Positions 35,270 to 43,535 of a stretch of DNA of 64,000 nt are shown one piece after another. Within the stretch, counting starts at the first letter, position 1. Each line of letters starts with the position of its first letter. The stretch is taken from positions 496,001 to 560,000 of the forward strand of contig JAOALD010000001.1 of assembly GCA_025153755.1 (NCBI GenBank). Reading direction: 5' to 3'. Made by a program: the position numbers and the translations under genes. Origin of the DNA: SAR92 clade bacterium H921 (lineage in GTDB: Bacteria > Pseudomonadota > Gammaproteobacteria > Pseudomonadales > Porticoccaceae). The notes below the pieces were generated by a model. The model was not told the origin of the DNA, made no database searches, and saw nothing but the letters and a program-made list of their open reading frames with translations.

Positions 35270-36550
35270 ATGAAAAACATCCTAGCTCAGTCTTTGACAT
35301 TACCTTGCGGTGCAGTGCTTTCCAACCGGCTTTCGAAGGCAGCAATGACCGAAGGGCTCGCAACAGCGCGGGGCTTGCCGACACCGGAATTGAATAGACT
35401 GTATGGATTGTGGAGTGATGGTGGCGCCGGGATGCTTCTGTCGGGAAATATTCAAATTGACCGGGACCATTTAGAACGTCCGGGTAATGTTGTTATTGAT
35501 CGTAAACCCAATAAAGCAATGCGCACTGCATTGGCCAGCTGGGCTGCAGCCGCGACGCGCAATGGCAATCATTTTTGGGCTCAGATCAGCCATGCAGGTC
35601 GTCAGACTCAGAAAATTATTAACCCTAATCCCAAGGCACCCTCAGCGGTAAAATTAGACCTACCTGGCGGCCAGTTTGGTGAGCCAATAGCACTAACAAA
35701 AGCTGAAATTAAGTCTATTGTGCGCCGCTTTGGAGTCTGTGCGGCGGCAGTCAAGGAGGCTGGCTTTACCGGCGTGCAGCTGCATAGTGCCCATGGTTAT
35801 TTGCTGTCGCAGTTCTTGAGCCCGCGAACTAATTTGCGCACTGATAACTATGGCGGAGATCTAATCAATCGTGCTCGTGCCCTCATGGAAAGTGTCGCTG
35901 CAGTCAGATCTGCGGTAGGTCCAGATTTTCCGGTTGCGGTAAAGCTTAACAGCGCAGATTTTCAAAAGGGCGGCTTTGATTTTGCTGATAGTTTGCAGGT
36001 TGTGCAATGGTTGGAGCAGGCGGGAGTCGATGTAATTGAAATCTCTGGTGGTACCTACGAGCAACCAAAGTTACTCGGTGTGGCTGGAATGGAAGCAGAA
36101 GAAAAGCAACAGGTTGCCGAATCTACCATGATCCGAGAGGCCTACTTTGTCGATTTCGCTCTGGCTATGCAAGACAGAGTTTCTGTTCCTCTGATGGTCA
36201 CCGGTGGCTTTCGTCAGCGCCGCGTGATGGAACAGGCCTTAGAGACAGGTAGTGCCGATCTAATTGGTATCGGTCGTCCAATGTGCGTTATGACTGATGC
36301 CCCTAATCAGCTATTGGCCGGCCTAGATGAGCTGCCACGATATGAAAATAACCTTGCTCTGTTTCCCCGCTGGTTGTCTTTTTTAAACGCTATCAAACCA
36401 CTGCGCGCCCTAGCTACTTTTACGGTGCAATATTGGTATTACGGACAGATATACGCCCTAGGCCATCAAGGTGAGGTTGAGGATAAGCTCAGTGTGCTGG
36501 CGGCGACCAAACAGCTTGTGGCGCGCGAAAAAGTCCTGACCGCCAAATAG
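35270..36550 (+). CDS. NADH:flavin oxidoreductase, old yellow enzyme family
   Basis: A 426-residue FMN TIM-barrel enzyme of the OYE/2,4-dienoyl-CoA reductase family. Typical blocks: LSKAAMTEGLATA at the start, WAQISHAGRQTQ, FTGVQLHSAHGYLLSQFLSPRTN with its Tyr/His/Asn set, and PLMVTGGFRQR. The later iron-sulfur and FAD domains of the long dienoyl-CoA reductases are absent. The ATG at 35270 follows AAAGAG; in-frame starts upstream (35219 TTG, 35228 ATG) would add residues unlike the family. Substrate not determinable; likely an enone or enoyl ester. Confidence 0.87.
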   Translation: MKNILAQSLTLPCGAVLSNRLSKAAMTEGLATARGLPTPELNRLYGLWSDGGAGMLLSGNIQIDRDHLERPGNVVIDRKPNKAMRTALASWAAAATRNGNHFWAQISHAGRQTQKIINPNPKAPSAVKLDLPGGQFGEPIALTKAEIKSIVRRFGVCAAAVKEAGFTGVQLHSAHGYLLSQFLSPRTNLRTDNYGGDLINRARALMESVAAVRSAVGPDFPVAVKLNSADFQKGGFDFADSLQVVQWLEQAGVDVIEISGGTYEQPKLLGVAGMEAEEKQQVAESTMIREAYFVDFALAMQDRVSVPLMVTGGFRQRRVMEQALETGSADLIGIGRPMCVMTDAPNQLLAGLDELPRYENNLALFPRWLSFLNAIKPLRALATFTVQYWYYGQIYALGHQGEVEDKLSVLAATKQLVAREKVLTAK

Positions 36551-36553
36551 GTG

Positions 36554-37252
36554 TTAGTTGGAAAAGCCACAGGCTTGGTTGGCCGGCACTGCAACATCCA
36601 TCATTTCTGGATCGGGTAGATTGAGACTATTCATCAAGCTTACATAGGCAACTTGGGTATTGATCTGTAGTCTGGGGTTGTTGCATTTTTCTTCACCAAT
36701 GCTGCTGACTGTCCAGCCTTTATAGTCATGTGCCGGGTAGACGGCACAGGTGTCAGGTAGTTTAAGGAGTCGACCGAACAGGCTGTGGTACTGCTGTTCG
36801 GCATCTCCATTTTGAAAATCGGTACGTCCTGTGCCACGGATCAATAGAGTATCACCGCTAAACAACATGCCTCCAGTGCCGGAGGGTAAATAAAAACTAT
36901 AGGAATCATCCGTGTGTCCCGGGGTATAGATGGCTTCTAGCTTAATACTTCCCGCAGTTATTTGATCGCCATCTTTAAAGGTTGCTGATAGGCAGTCAGC
37001 TGCGGCTTGAACTCCCATCATAGTGATGCAGCCCGTGCGGTCTCGTAGAGTGCCAAGACCGGTGATATGGTCTGCATGGGTGTGAGTGTCTATCGCGATA
37101 GATAAAGTTAAATCAAGCTCCGCTAAAAGCAATAGAGTTTGTTCAGTGCTACTTAGCACAGCATCTATTAGTATTGCCTGCCTTGTTTGTTCATCGCCCA
37201 GCAGATAGCTATATGTGGATGAACCAGAGTGGAAAAGCTGCCTAAAAATCAT
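36554..37252 (-). CDS. ETHE1-like persulfide dioxygenase
   Basis: A 232-residue MBL-fold enzyme. The HxHxDH motif is THTHADHITG (about residue 58) with further ligands in YTPGHTDDSYSF and LFSGDTLLIRGTGRTDFQNGD, the latter typical of ETHE1/persulfide dioxygenases; AHDYKG closes the active site. Iron-dependent oxidation of glutathione persulfide to sulfite is the family role. Last gene of the persulfide operon, 2 bp after the TauE gene. Confidence 0.92.
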   Translation of the reverse strand: MIFRQLFHSGSSTYSYLLGDEQTRQAILIDAVLSSTEQTLLLLAELDLTLSIAIDTHTHADHITGLGTLRDRTGCITMMGVQAAADCLSATFKDGDQITAGSIKLEAIYTPGHTDDSYSFYLPSGTGGMLFSGDTLLIRGTGRTDFQNGDAEQQYHSLFGRLLKLPDTCAVYPAHDYKGWTVSSIGEEKCNNPRLQINTQVAYVSLMNSLNLPDPEMMDVAVPANQACGFSN

Positions 37253-37254
37253 AG

Positions 37255-38085
37255 TTAGGTTACTCCATTGCCTAGTTTATGGGTCAAGGTTAGCAATGCA
37301 ATTGCTACTAAGCCTAGGGCGAATAGCCTCTGCAAATGTGTCCCGGCAATCTTCTCTGCAATTAGCCTGCCCGCCAACATACCTAGCAAGCCGCCAGCGC
37401 AAACCTGAGAAAGCAATATCCAATCAACTAAATGGTTGGATGCGGCAAAACTAATAAACCCACTTCCGCCTATCACACAGATAATTAGCAATGAGGTGCC
37501 TACAGCCTGATGGATGGACACTTGCGTGATATATAACAGCGCAGGTACGATTAAAAATCCGCCACCTACACCGAACAGTCCGCTCAACAGCCCCACTACC
37601 AAGCCGCAACTAATTAGCGCGGCAATACATTTAGGGCTGGTGTCAAATTGATCTTTGGGGCTAAATCGGCAAATGGGTTGTATAAGATCATCTTCTGTAA
37701 GGTAACCTGAGCGCACCACGTTGCTTCGCTCGGGACTGGTGATTGCTTGGCGCCACATAATGCCTGCAATAATAAACGCCAGTAGGCAGAAGCCTACGAG
37801 AAGAAAAGTCGGGGGCAACTGGGCACCAAAATACTTCCCAGCCGGCGCAGCTAGGGCGCCGCCAAAGCTCAGTAAAAGAGCGGGAAGCCACAAAATATGC
37901 TTGGCGTGGTAGTTGCTAACTGTGCCTATCACTGCGCTTGCCGCAACGGCCCCAAGAGCAATACCTATGGCATCATTAATGGGCAGATCAAGCAAAAGTA
38001 TAAGTAATGGAACGGCAAAAATAGATCCACCAGCGCCGGTGAGCCCGAGTATGAGCCCTATGACCAAGCCGATGGCGATCGACAT
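37255..38085 (-). CDS. TauE/SafE sulfite (sulfur anion) exporter
   Basis: A 276-residue inner-membrane protein with about eight segments, of the TauE/SafE family. Two similar halves each have the Gly-rich motif: GLTGAGGSIFAVPLLILLLDLP near the start and GLFGVGGGFLIVPALLYITQV near residue 170. In the context of a persulfide dioxygenase it likely exports sulfite. Adjacent genes are 2 bp away on each side, so the operon is very compact. Confidence 0.91.
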   Translation of the reverse strand: MSIAIGLVIGLILGLTGAGGSIFAVPLLILLLDLPINDAIGIALGAVAASAVIGTVSNYHAKHILWLPALLLSFGGALAAPAGKYFGAQLPPTFLLVGFCLLAFIIAGIMWRQAITSPERSNVVRSGYLTEDDLIQPICRFSPKDQFDTSPKCIAALISCGLVVGLLSGLFGVGGGFLIVPALLYITQVSIHQAVGTSLLIICVIGGSGFISFAASNHLVDWILLSQVCAGGLLGMLAGRLIAEKIAGTHLQRLFALGLVAIALLTLTHKLGNGVT

Positions 38086-38086
38086 T

Positions 38087-38650
38087 TTATTGACTTCCGC
38101 TTCGAGTATTCCATGGCATGCGTGTCAGCAACATACCCATACCGCAGGTATCGGTGACCCCAGCGAATACCAGCCCAGCACCAACAAAACCAGACAAACT
38201 ATAAAACCAAGGACTGATGACTAACCCGAGTAGCACTCCTATTACCACCAGTGAGCCGGCGGCGATCCGAACTTGACGCTCAAGGGATATTGTTTGACTG
38301 GCACCGCTAATTAAACTTACACCCAGTGCTTTGAGCGCGTTTAAACCTCCTGAGATAATGACTAGCTCAGAGGTGGATTTGTGTTTTAGTTTGTCGGCCG
38401 CCAGAGTCGCACGGGGTCCGTTAGCACACAGTAGATAAATTGGCTGATCAGGCTGGTGTCCGCGTTGATCAAGCAAGATATGCAGTGCATCGGTATCAAG
38501 GGTTTGCACCGGAAAGTGACTGCAGCCTTCAAGGTATTCATGCTCTACCTCGGCATGGGAGCGCAGATCAATAATATAAAGTTTTTCCACAGCCTGATCA
38601 TACTGTTGCTGAAATTGGTGGGCAGAAATATTGGTTACTTTGGCAGTCAT
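38087..38650 (-). CDS. Rhodanese with C-terminal membrane domain (YgaP-like)
   Basis: A 187-residue sulfurtransferase. The rhodanese domain (residues about 8-115) has the active loop YLLCANGPRATLAADKL with Cys at about 75. The C-terminal part (residues about 125-175) is a DUF2892-type pair of membrane helices (AAGSLVVIGVLLGLVI and SLSGFVGAGLVFAGVTDTCGM), as in E. coli YgaP. It would move sulfane sulfur at the inner membrane. It is 3 bp downstream of the regulator gene. Confidence 0.92.
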   Translation of the reverse strand: MTAKVTNISAHQFQQQYDQAVEKLYIIDLRSHAEVEHEYLEGCSHFPVQTLDTDALHILLDQRGHQPDQPIYLLCANGPRATLAADKLKHKSTSELVIISGGLNALKALGVSLISGASQTISLERQVRIAAGSLVVIGVLLGLVISPWFYSLSGFVGAGLVFAGVTDTCGMGMLLTRMPWNTRSGSQ

Positions 38651-38653
38651 AGT

Positions 38654-38980
38654 TTAGCTCTCTAATTCTGGGCAATAGATAGACTTCAAAACCTGAATAA
38701 TTTGAATGGCATTATTGCCATGTAGGCTATAAAAAATGGTTTGTGCCTCGCGTCTAGTGGATACTAGGCCGGCATTTCGCAAAGAGGCCAGATGCTGGGA
38801 TAGTGCAGATTGGCTGAGGTCAGTCCTCTCATTTAGCTCACTCACAGAAAGCTCACTACCGATGAGTGAGCACATAATCATTAATCGATTTTGATTACTC
38901 AGTTGCTTTAGGAGATCAGCAGCTTGGCCAGCATGTTTTTGTAGTGCCCTTATATCGGACGCCTGCATGGTATGAGTCAT
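38654..38980 (-). CDS. ArsR-family persulfide-responsive repressor, BigR/SqrR-like
   Basis: A 108-residue winged-helix repressor. The recognition region is LSQSALSQHLASLRNAGLVSTRRE. It has the two Cys expected for BigR/SqrR: Cys37 in RLMIMCSLI and Cys103 in SIYCPELES, 66 residues apart, the same spacing as in Xylella BigR and Rhodobacter SqrR, where they form a disulfide or tetrasulfide with persulfide. The metal sites of classical ArsR are not apparent. It heads the operon with rhodanese, TauE and ETHE1, preceded by a palindrome at 39018-39039 that is a likely operator. Confidence 0.9.
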   Translation of the reverse strand: MTHTMQASDIRALQKHAGQAADLLKQLSNQNRLMIMCSLIGSELSVSELNERTDLSQSALSQHLASLRNAGLVSTRREAQTIFYSLHGNNAIQIIQVLKSIYCPELES

Positions 38981-39017
38981 TTTAAACAGTCAGCATAATT
39001 AGTCGTAGAACTCACCA

Positions 39018-39039
39018 TATATTAGAATAATCTAATATA
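39018..39039. promoter_or_regulatory. Palindromic operator in front of the persulfide operon
   Basis: TATATTAGA-ATAA-TCTAATATA, a perfect 9-bp inverted repeat with a 4-bp spacer, AT-rich, about 38 bp upstream of the regulator start codon on the minus strand. It is the kind of site that ArsR/BigR repressors bind in front of their own operon. The exact -10/-35 elements are not clear, but the site lies where they would be. Confidence 0.7.
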
Positions 39040-39101
39040 CAAGTTAAGTAGCAGTTCTGGCTAATACCATGATGCCAGGGGAGGTCTTGGGATCCTGGGT
39101 T

Positions 39102-40655
39102 TTAAATCGATTGACATCCCTTCACTAGGGGCCAAATTTTTAGGTTATTCATTTTCATTTTTTCATGGTCCACCATAAAGCGTACCAGAATGAAGTAAAT
39201 ATCTAAGTCAAAACGATCATCTGCATCATCTCGGGGGTCAGCGGGTGACTGCCCACTGCTAACATGACGGTTTCTTTGTCCAGCCAACGCAAAACCTAGA
39301 TCATAGATGTCATCTACGATGGCTAGCTTGGCTATATAGCGCCAGCGATCGATAATATGAAAGGCTACCCGATCTGGATTCTGAGGATCTCGCTCCTCTA
39401 CCAAAACTGGGCCATGGTAGGGCCATAGTTTTATCTGATAATTTTTTAGGGCGGCGGTCATTCTTTCATTATAGTTTTCGCTAGATTCAAGTCCGTGACA
39501 GGCACCAAAGCACTTTTTAAGCTGAGACCGAAAACAGGGTTGTCCATTGGTTATATCACCCTCTAGACCGAGTAGTTTATGGCATAAAAAATATTGATCG
39601 GCTAACTGCTCCATTTTTTTACTTGCCTGACGAGGCGAGCGAAACAAACCGAACTGTTGTTCTACGCTAGTATCCTCAGTCTCGACCGCTTCGATATTAA
39701 GGCGCAGATATCCCAGGTTATCTTCGCTACTGCGGTATTGATAAAGCTTTTTAACTTTACGCAGACGACGATTATACAATGGGCTCAGGGTTTTAATTTG
39801 ATTGCTTTCCCGAATCTGTGCGCCGAAGTCACTGGGTGTCTGTTCAAAATCCACATGGGCGATTTTACTACTCATTTGTAAATCTTTAGGGTTCCTATGA
39901 TCGGAACTAAAATGACTCATGACCCGGTTTCGAATATGTACGCTCTTACCCACATAGAGCAATGTACCTTTTGGGTCATAAAAATAATAAACGCCAGCGC
40001 TGGCTGGCAACTTTTCCACTTCTTTGCTATCAAGCATGGTGGGTAAGGTAGGCCGTTTAAGAAGAGTTTTACAGGTGGCACTTATTTCATCATCGGAAAA
40101 CAGCGCTGAAGATTTTCGAAAAAATTGGTAGATCATTTCGGCGTCATCTAGCGCCCTGTGACGATTCTCAATCTTCAGCTCAAAGCGTTCAATAATTTGT
40201 GACAACCCATGACGTTTAAACTGAGGGTAGAGGTTGCGACTAAACTTTACCGAACACAGGGGCTTAGCACTATAAGTGATGCCCGCACGCTCAAATTCGT
40301 TTTTTAAAAAACTGTAGTCAAAACGCGCGTTGTGGGCAACTAGTGTGCGGCCCTTAAGTTTGCTCAACAGATCCTCTGCGATATCGCCAAACTCGGGCGC
40401 TCCATCGACCATCCCCGGACTTATACCAGTGAGCTTCTGGATAAAAGGGGGCACAGGGACCTTGGGGTCAATAAAGGTCTGCCACCTTTCAATTAACATC
40501 CCATTTTCAATCACCACCAATCCAATCTCAATAATACGATGATAAACTGCCTTGCCACCTGTCGTTTCACAGTCGAGCAACACCATTGACTCAGGGAAGC
40601 CAGGAGACAGGCGGGCGGGTGTTGGTTTATCGAGCCAATTTAATTGCATGGACAT
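39102..40655 (-). CDS. DEDDh exonuclease fused to UvrC-like GIY-YIG nuclease
   Basis: A 517-residue DNA-processing protein. Residues about 20-185 are a DnaQ-type 3'-5' exonuclease: Exo I VLLDCETTGG, Exo II VAHNARFDYSFLKNEF and Exo III HRALDDAEMIY, which is the DEDDh form. Residues about 205-290 are a GIY-YIG domain (GVYYFYDPKGTLLYVGKSV), as in UvrC and Cho. The C-terminal part (QYFLCHKLLGLE, CFRSQLKKCFGACHG) resembles the Cys-containing segment after GIY-YIG in UvrC. Similar epsilon-like fusions are known in other bacteria. It probably acts in DNA repair; it is not in an obvious operon. Confidence 0.87.
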   Translation of the reverse strand: MSMQLNWLDKPTPARLSPGFPESMVLLDCETTGGKAVYHRIIEIGLVVIENGMLIERWQTFIDPKVPVPPFIQKLTGISPGMVDGAPEFGDIAEDLLSKLKGRTLVAHNARFDYSFLKNEFERAGITYSAKPLCSVKFSRNLYPQFKRHGLSQIIERFELKIENRHRALDDAEMIYQFFRKSSALFSDDEISATCKTLLKRPTLPTMLDSKEVEKLPASAGVYYFYDPKGTLLYVGKSVHIRNRVMSHFSSDHRNPKDLQMSSKIAHVDFEQTPSDFGAQIRESNQIKTLSPLYNRRLRKVKKLYQYRSSEDNLGYLRLNIEAVETEDTSVEQQFGLFRSPRQASKKMEQLADQYFLCHKLLGLEGDITNGQPCFRSQLKKCFGACHGLESSENYNERMTAALKNYQIKLWPYHGPVLVEERDPQNPDRVAFHIIDRWRYIAKLAIVDDIYDLGFALAGQRNRHVSSGQSPADPRDDADDRFDLDIYFILVRFMVDHEKMKMNNLKIWPLVKGCQSI

Positions 40656-40988
40656 AGTACGTAGGCAACTCGGATTTTGATTATTCGGCGGGCTTAAATA
40701 GTTACCACCTAAAAACGCCTACTAAATCTCTATCGTTAGAAACATAGGCAATTGAGGCCGCCGCGGGAGAAAGTTCACCTAAATGATTACCAGGCACTGG
40801 CTCTTGCGCCCTCTATTAAGATGGATGAGAAGGCCTAGTATAGGCGTTATAAATACAGGGCGGAGCGAACTTTTTGCTAAATAAGTAATCCCCAGATGAA
40901 TTTTTATCACAAAGGTCCCGCTGTTTAGCTTGTTGATCACTATATCACTAGTTATCCTAGCGGCATTATTTCTGCCGATGAGCTTTTT
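40656..40988. other. Intergenic region between divergent nuclease and DUF1415 genes
   Basis: A 333-bp stretch with no convincing gene. A short minus-strand frame (about 40702-40790, containing SPAAASIAYVSNDRDLVGVF) reads like the end of a protein but has no start or ribosome-binding site. An open frame overlapping the DUF1415 start on the other strand is probably chance. Promoters for both flanking genes should lie here; I could not assign them. Confidence 0.4.
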
Positions 40989-41567
40989 ATGCATAGCAAC
41001 ACCACTTGTACCATCAACCAGGTCGAGGAGCAGGTTCGTGCCTGGCTAGATGATTTTGTGGTAGGACTAAATTTATGTCCGTTTGCGCGACCAGTAGTAG
41101 CTTCTAAGGCCCTGCGTATTAGAATTTGTGACTCTGGAGATCTACAACAGGTAGCCGAATCATTTGTGGCAGAGTTGGAGCTAATTCAACAGTCATCAGA
41201 GTCAGCTATAGCCACAACCCTGTTAGTGTTGCCCAATGCTCTTAATGACTTTGGGCAATACCTGAGCTTTATTGAAAACGCTGAAACCCTAATCGATGAA
41301 ATAGGGCTTTGCGGAACTATTCAGCTAGCTAGCTTTCATCCAGACTACCAATTTGAAGGCGAACCTGCAGACTCTGCTAGCCACTTTAGCAACCGCTCAC
41401 CTTTTCCACTAATTCATTTTTTACGGGAAGATATGATGGAGCGTGTACTCGAAAATTTCCCCAATCCTGAACAGATTCCACAGCGCAATATTGAAACGTT
41501 AGAGGCGATGGGACGTGAAGATGTTGAGCGAATTTTAAAAAATGTCATGTTGGTCAGTAGGTCTTAA
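40989..41567 (+). CDS. DUF1415 family protein
   Basis: A 192-residue cytoplasmic protein. The start block VRAWLDDFVVGLNLCPFARPV (from about residue 17), the FHPDYQFEG motif in the middle and the SPFPLIHFLREDMM segment are hallmarks of DUF1415. Function unknown, conserved in gammaproteobacteria. The stop is followed immediately by the ATG of the YhiN-like gene, so the two are likely co-translated. Confidence 0.9.
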   Translation: MHSNTTCTINQVEEQVRAWLDDFVVGLNLCPFARPVVASKALRIRICDSGDLQQVAESFVAELELIQQSSESAIATTLLVLPNALNDFGQYLSFIENAETLIDEIGLCGTIQLASFHPDYQFEGEPADSASHFSNRSPFPLIHFLREDMMERVLENFPNPEQIPQRNIETLEAMGREDVERILKNVMLVSRS

Positions 41568-42761
41568 ATGAAAAATAACATCTACGATGTAATTATTTTG
41601 GGTGGTGGTGCTGCTGGATTATTTTGTGCCTTTACTGCAGGTCAGCGTGGTCTGTCAGTATTAGTGTTAGATAGCAGTAACAAGGTAGGAAAGAAAATTC
41701 TTATGTCTGGGGGTGGCCGCTGTAACTTTACTAATTTGGATATACAGGCGGAGAATTATTTGTCTGCCAATCCTCATTTTTGTAAATCAGCGCTCAACGG
41801 TTATAACCAGTGGCAATTTATTGAAATGGTTGAGCAACACAAGATCAACTACCATGAGCGCAAACATGGCGAGCTTTTTTGCGATAACTCCGCAAAAGAT
41901 ATTTTAAAGATGCTCACCGATGAGTGTGCTAAATCAAAGGTAGTCATTCAAACTAAGTGTGTGATTAAAGCTATTAAGCCGTTGGATTCTGGCTATGATG
42001 TTAAGACGCTATTGGGTGATTTTCACTCTAAATCGCTGGTGATAGCTACAGGTGGTTTGTCGATTCCTACCATGGGCGCAACGGGTTTCGGTTACGAAGT
42101 CGCTGAGCAGTTTGGTCTGAACCTATTACCCCGTGCGGCTGGACTGGTACCATTTACCTTTAGTGATAAGTTGAAGCAAATTTGTGAACGTCTATCAGGT
42201 TTAGCGGTGGATGTAGCTATGTCTGTTAGTGGCCATAGTTTTCGTGAGAATCTTCTTTTCACTCATCGTGGCATCAGTGGTCCAGCAACGCTACAAATTT
42301 CAAGTTATTGGCGGCAAGGCCAAGTCATAAGTATTAATTTGCTGCCAGATATAGATGTCCAAAGTTTACTTCTTGCTTATAAAAATAATAGTGCTAAATC
42401 ATTACTGCGAAACTTACTGTCGCAACAACTTTCAAAAAGTTTAGTTTTGGAACTTCAGAATTTATATTGGCAAGATTATGCAGAAAAGCCCATGGCAGAA
42501 ATTCCAGATGCTGTGCTATCCGAGGTTGCCAATCATTTATCGGATTGGCGACTCAAGCCATCTGGTACCGAGGGTTATCGTACTGCTGAGGTGACCCTGT
42601 GTGGTGTTGATACCGATCATCTCTCGTCCAAAACTATGGAATGTAAAACTCAGCCTGGCCTTTTTTTTGTTGGTGAAGTTATGGATGTAACTGGGCATCT
42701 AGGTGGTTATAACTTTCAGTGGGCATGGGCGTCTGGTTATGCAGCTGGGCAGTATGTTTAG
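41568..42761 (+). CDS. NAD(P)/FAD-dependent oxidoreductase, YhiN/HI0933 family
   Basis: A 397-residue flavoprotein. It begins with a dinucleotide-binding loop (VIILGGGAAGLFCAFTAGQRG) and has the family blocks KVGKKILMSGGGRCNFTN near residue 40, VIATGGLSIPTMGATGFGYEVAEQ near 160, LFTHRGISGPATLQISSY near 230, and GLFFVGEVMDVTGHLGGYNFQWAWASG at the C-terminus. Family length. Biochemical role is not settled; the BaiN members reduce bile acid intermediates, others are unassigned. Confidence 0.92.
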   Translation: MKNNIYDVIILGGGAAGLFCAFTAGQRGLSVLVLDSSNKVGKKILMSGGGRCNFTNLDIQAENYLSANPHFCKSALNGYNQWQFIEMVEQHKINYHERKHGELFCDNSAKDILKMLTDECAKSKVVIQTKCVIKAIKPLDSGYDVKTLLGDFHSKSLVIATGGLSIPTMGATGFGYEVAEQFGLNLLPRAAGLVPFTFSDKLKQICERLSGLAVDVAMSVSGHSFRENLLFTHRGISGPATLQISSYWRQGQVISINLLPDIDVQSLLLAYKNNSAKSLLRNLLSQQLSKSLVLELQNLYWQDYAEKPMAEIPDAVLSEVANHLSDWRLKPSGTEGYRTAEVTLCGVDTDHLSSKTMECKTQPGLFFVGEVMDVTGHLGGYNFQWAWASGYAAGQYV

Positions 42762-42851
42762 TAGCTAAAAATTCTCCGCAGTACCTTAAAAAATCGTCTA
42801 CCCTTAAAAAATGTTTAATGGATTAAGTTAATTATTACAGGGTGTAATGGT

Positions 42852-43502
42852 ATGGCAATTAATAGCCTGTTGGTTCCCATTTTAATTGTTTTTTTATCAG
42901 CATACGATGGTAGTAGAGTGAGTGAATTGCCCTCATTGCTAGGGAGTATGTTTAATGATGGCCCCCAGATCAATATTGGTTGTGCAGCATCTACGAAACA
43001 TTTTACCAATAATTCGTCTAGCCAAGATCAGATTAATACATATGAGCCGCGAGAGCTAATTTTGCTTGATAATCAGATTGCTGTAGATAATCTTATTGCT
43101 CCTTCAGGTGGATATTCAGGGGCACAAAATGAAGATGAGTTTGGATCTCAAGACATCACTAGTAGAGGACTGATGGGGACTTGGCACAGTAATACAGCAC
43201 AAACTGAACTTACAATGCTTATATTCTTCGAAGATGGTACCTATTATCATGGCGAAGTGAATAAGACCGATACTGCTGAAGCCTCAGGTATGGAGTTAGG
43301 TACCTACTCGCAAAATACTGATACTGGACTGCTCACAGTCACTCAAATAGTTGATAAAAATGGTGACGCGGGTCTAACGAATTTTGTGGGCCCAGGAGCA
43401 CCCAATATTTTTGTCGATGTACAGGGGGATACATTAACGGCGGGCATAGATGAAGATGGTGATGCGGTTATTGATAAGACTATTGTATTCTTGCGCCAGT
43501 AG
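42852..43502 (+). CDS. Hypothetical exported protein
   Basis: A 216-residue protein I do not recognise. The first residues (SLLVPILIVFLSAYDG) could be a signal peptide or a short anchor. Residues about 100-210 look like a small beta-rich domain of the lipocalin-like or META type (LMGTWHSNTAQTELTMLIFF, GTYYHGEVNKTDTAE, MELGTYSQNTDTGLLTV, VFVDVQGDTLTAG-like strands), ending close to the C-terminus. AGGGTG stands before the start. It converges on the YlqF gene with 33 bp between stops. Confidence 0.6.
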   Translation: MAINSLLVPILIVFLSAYDGSRVSELPSLLGSMFNDGPQINIGCAASTKHFTNNSSSQDQINTYEPRELILLDNQIAVDNLIAPSGGYSGAQNEDEFGSQDITSRGLMGTWHSNTAQTELTMLIFFEDGTYYHGEVNKTDTAEASGMELGTYSQNTDTGLLTVTQIVDKNGDAGLTNFVGPGAPNIFVDVQGDTLTAGIDEDGDAVIDKTIVFLRQ

Positions 43503-43535
43503 TTTTAGAGCACAGATTGGAGGCAGCAATTTTAG

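Noticed and set aside
40779-40994. A 71-codon minus-strand frame before the DUF1415 gene
   Set aside because: Runs into the DUF1415 start on the opposite strand, has no family-like features and a weak start.
41713-41907. Short plus-strand frame inside the YhiN-like gene
   Set aside because: Out of frame within a well conserved gene; no independent ribosome-binding site.
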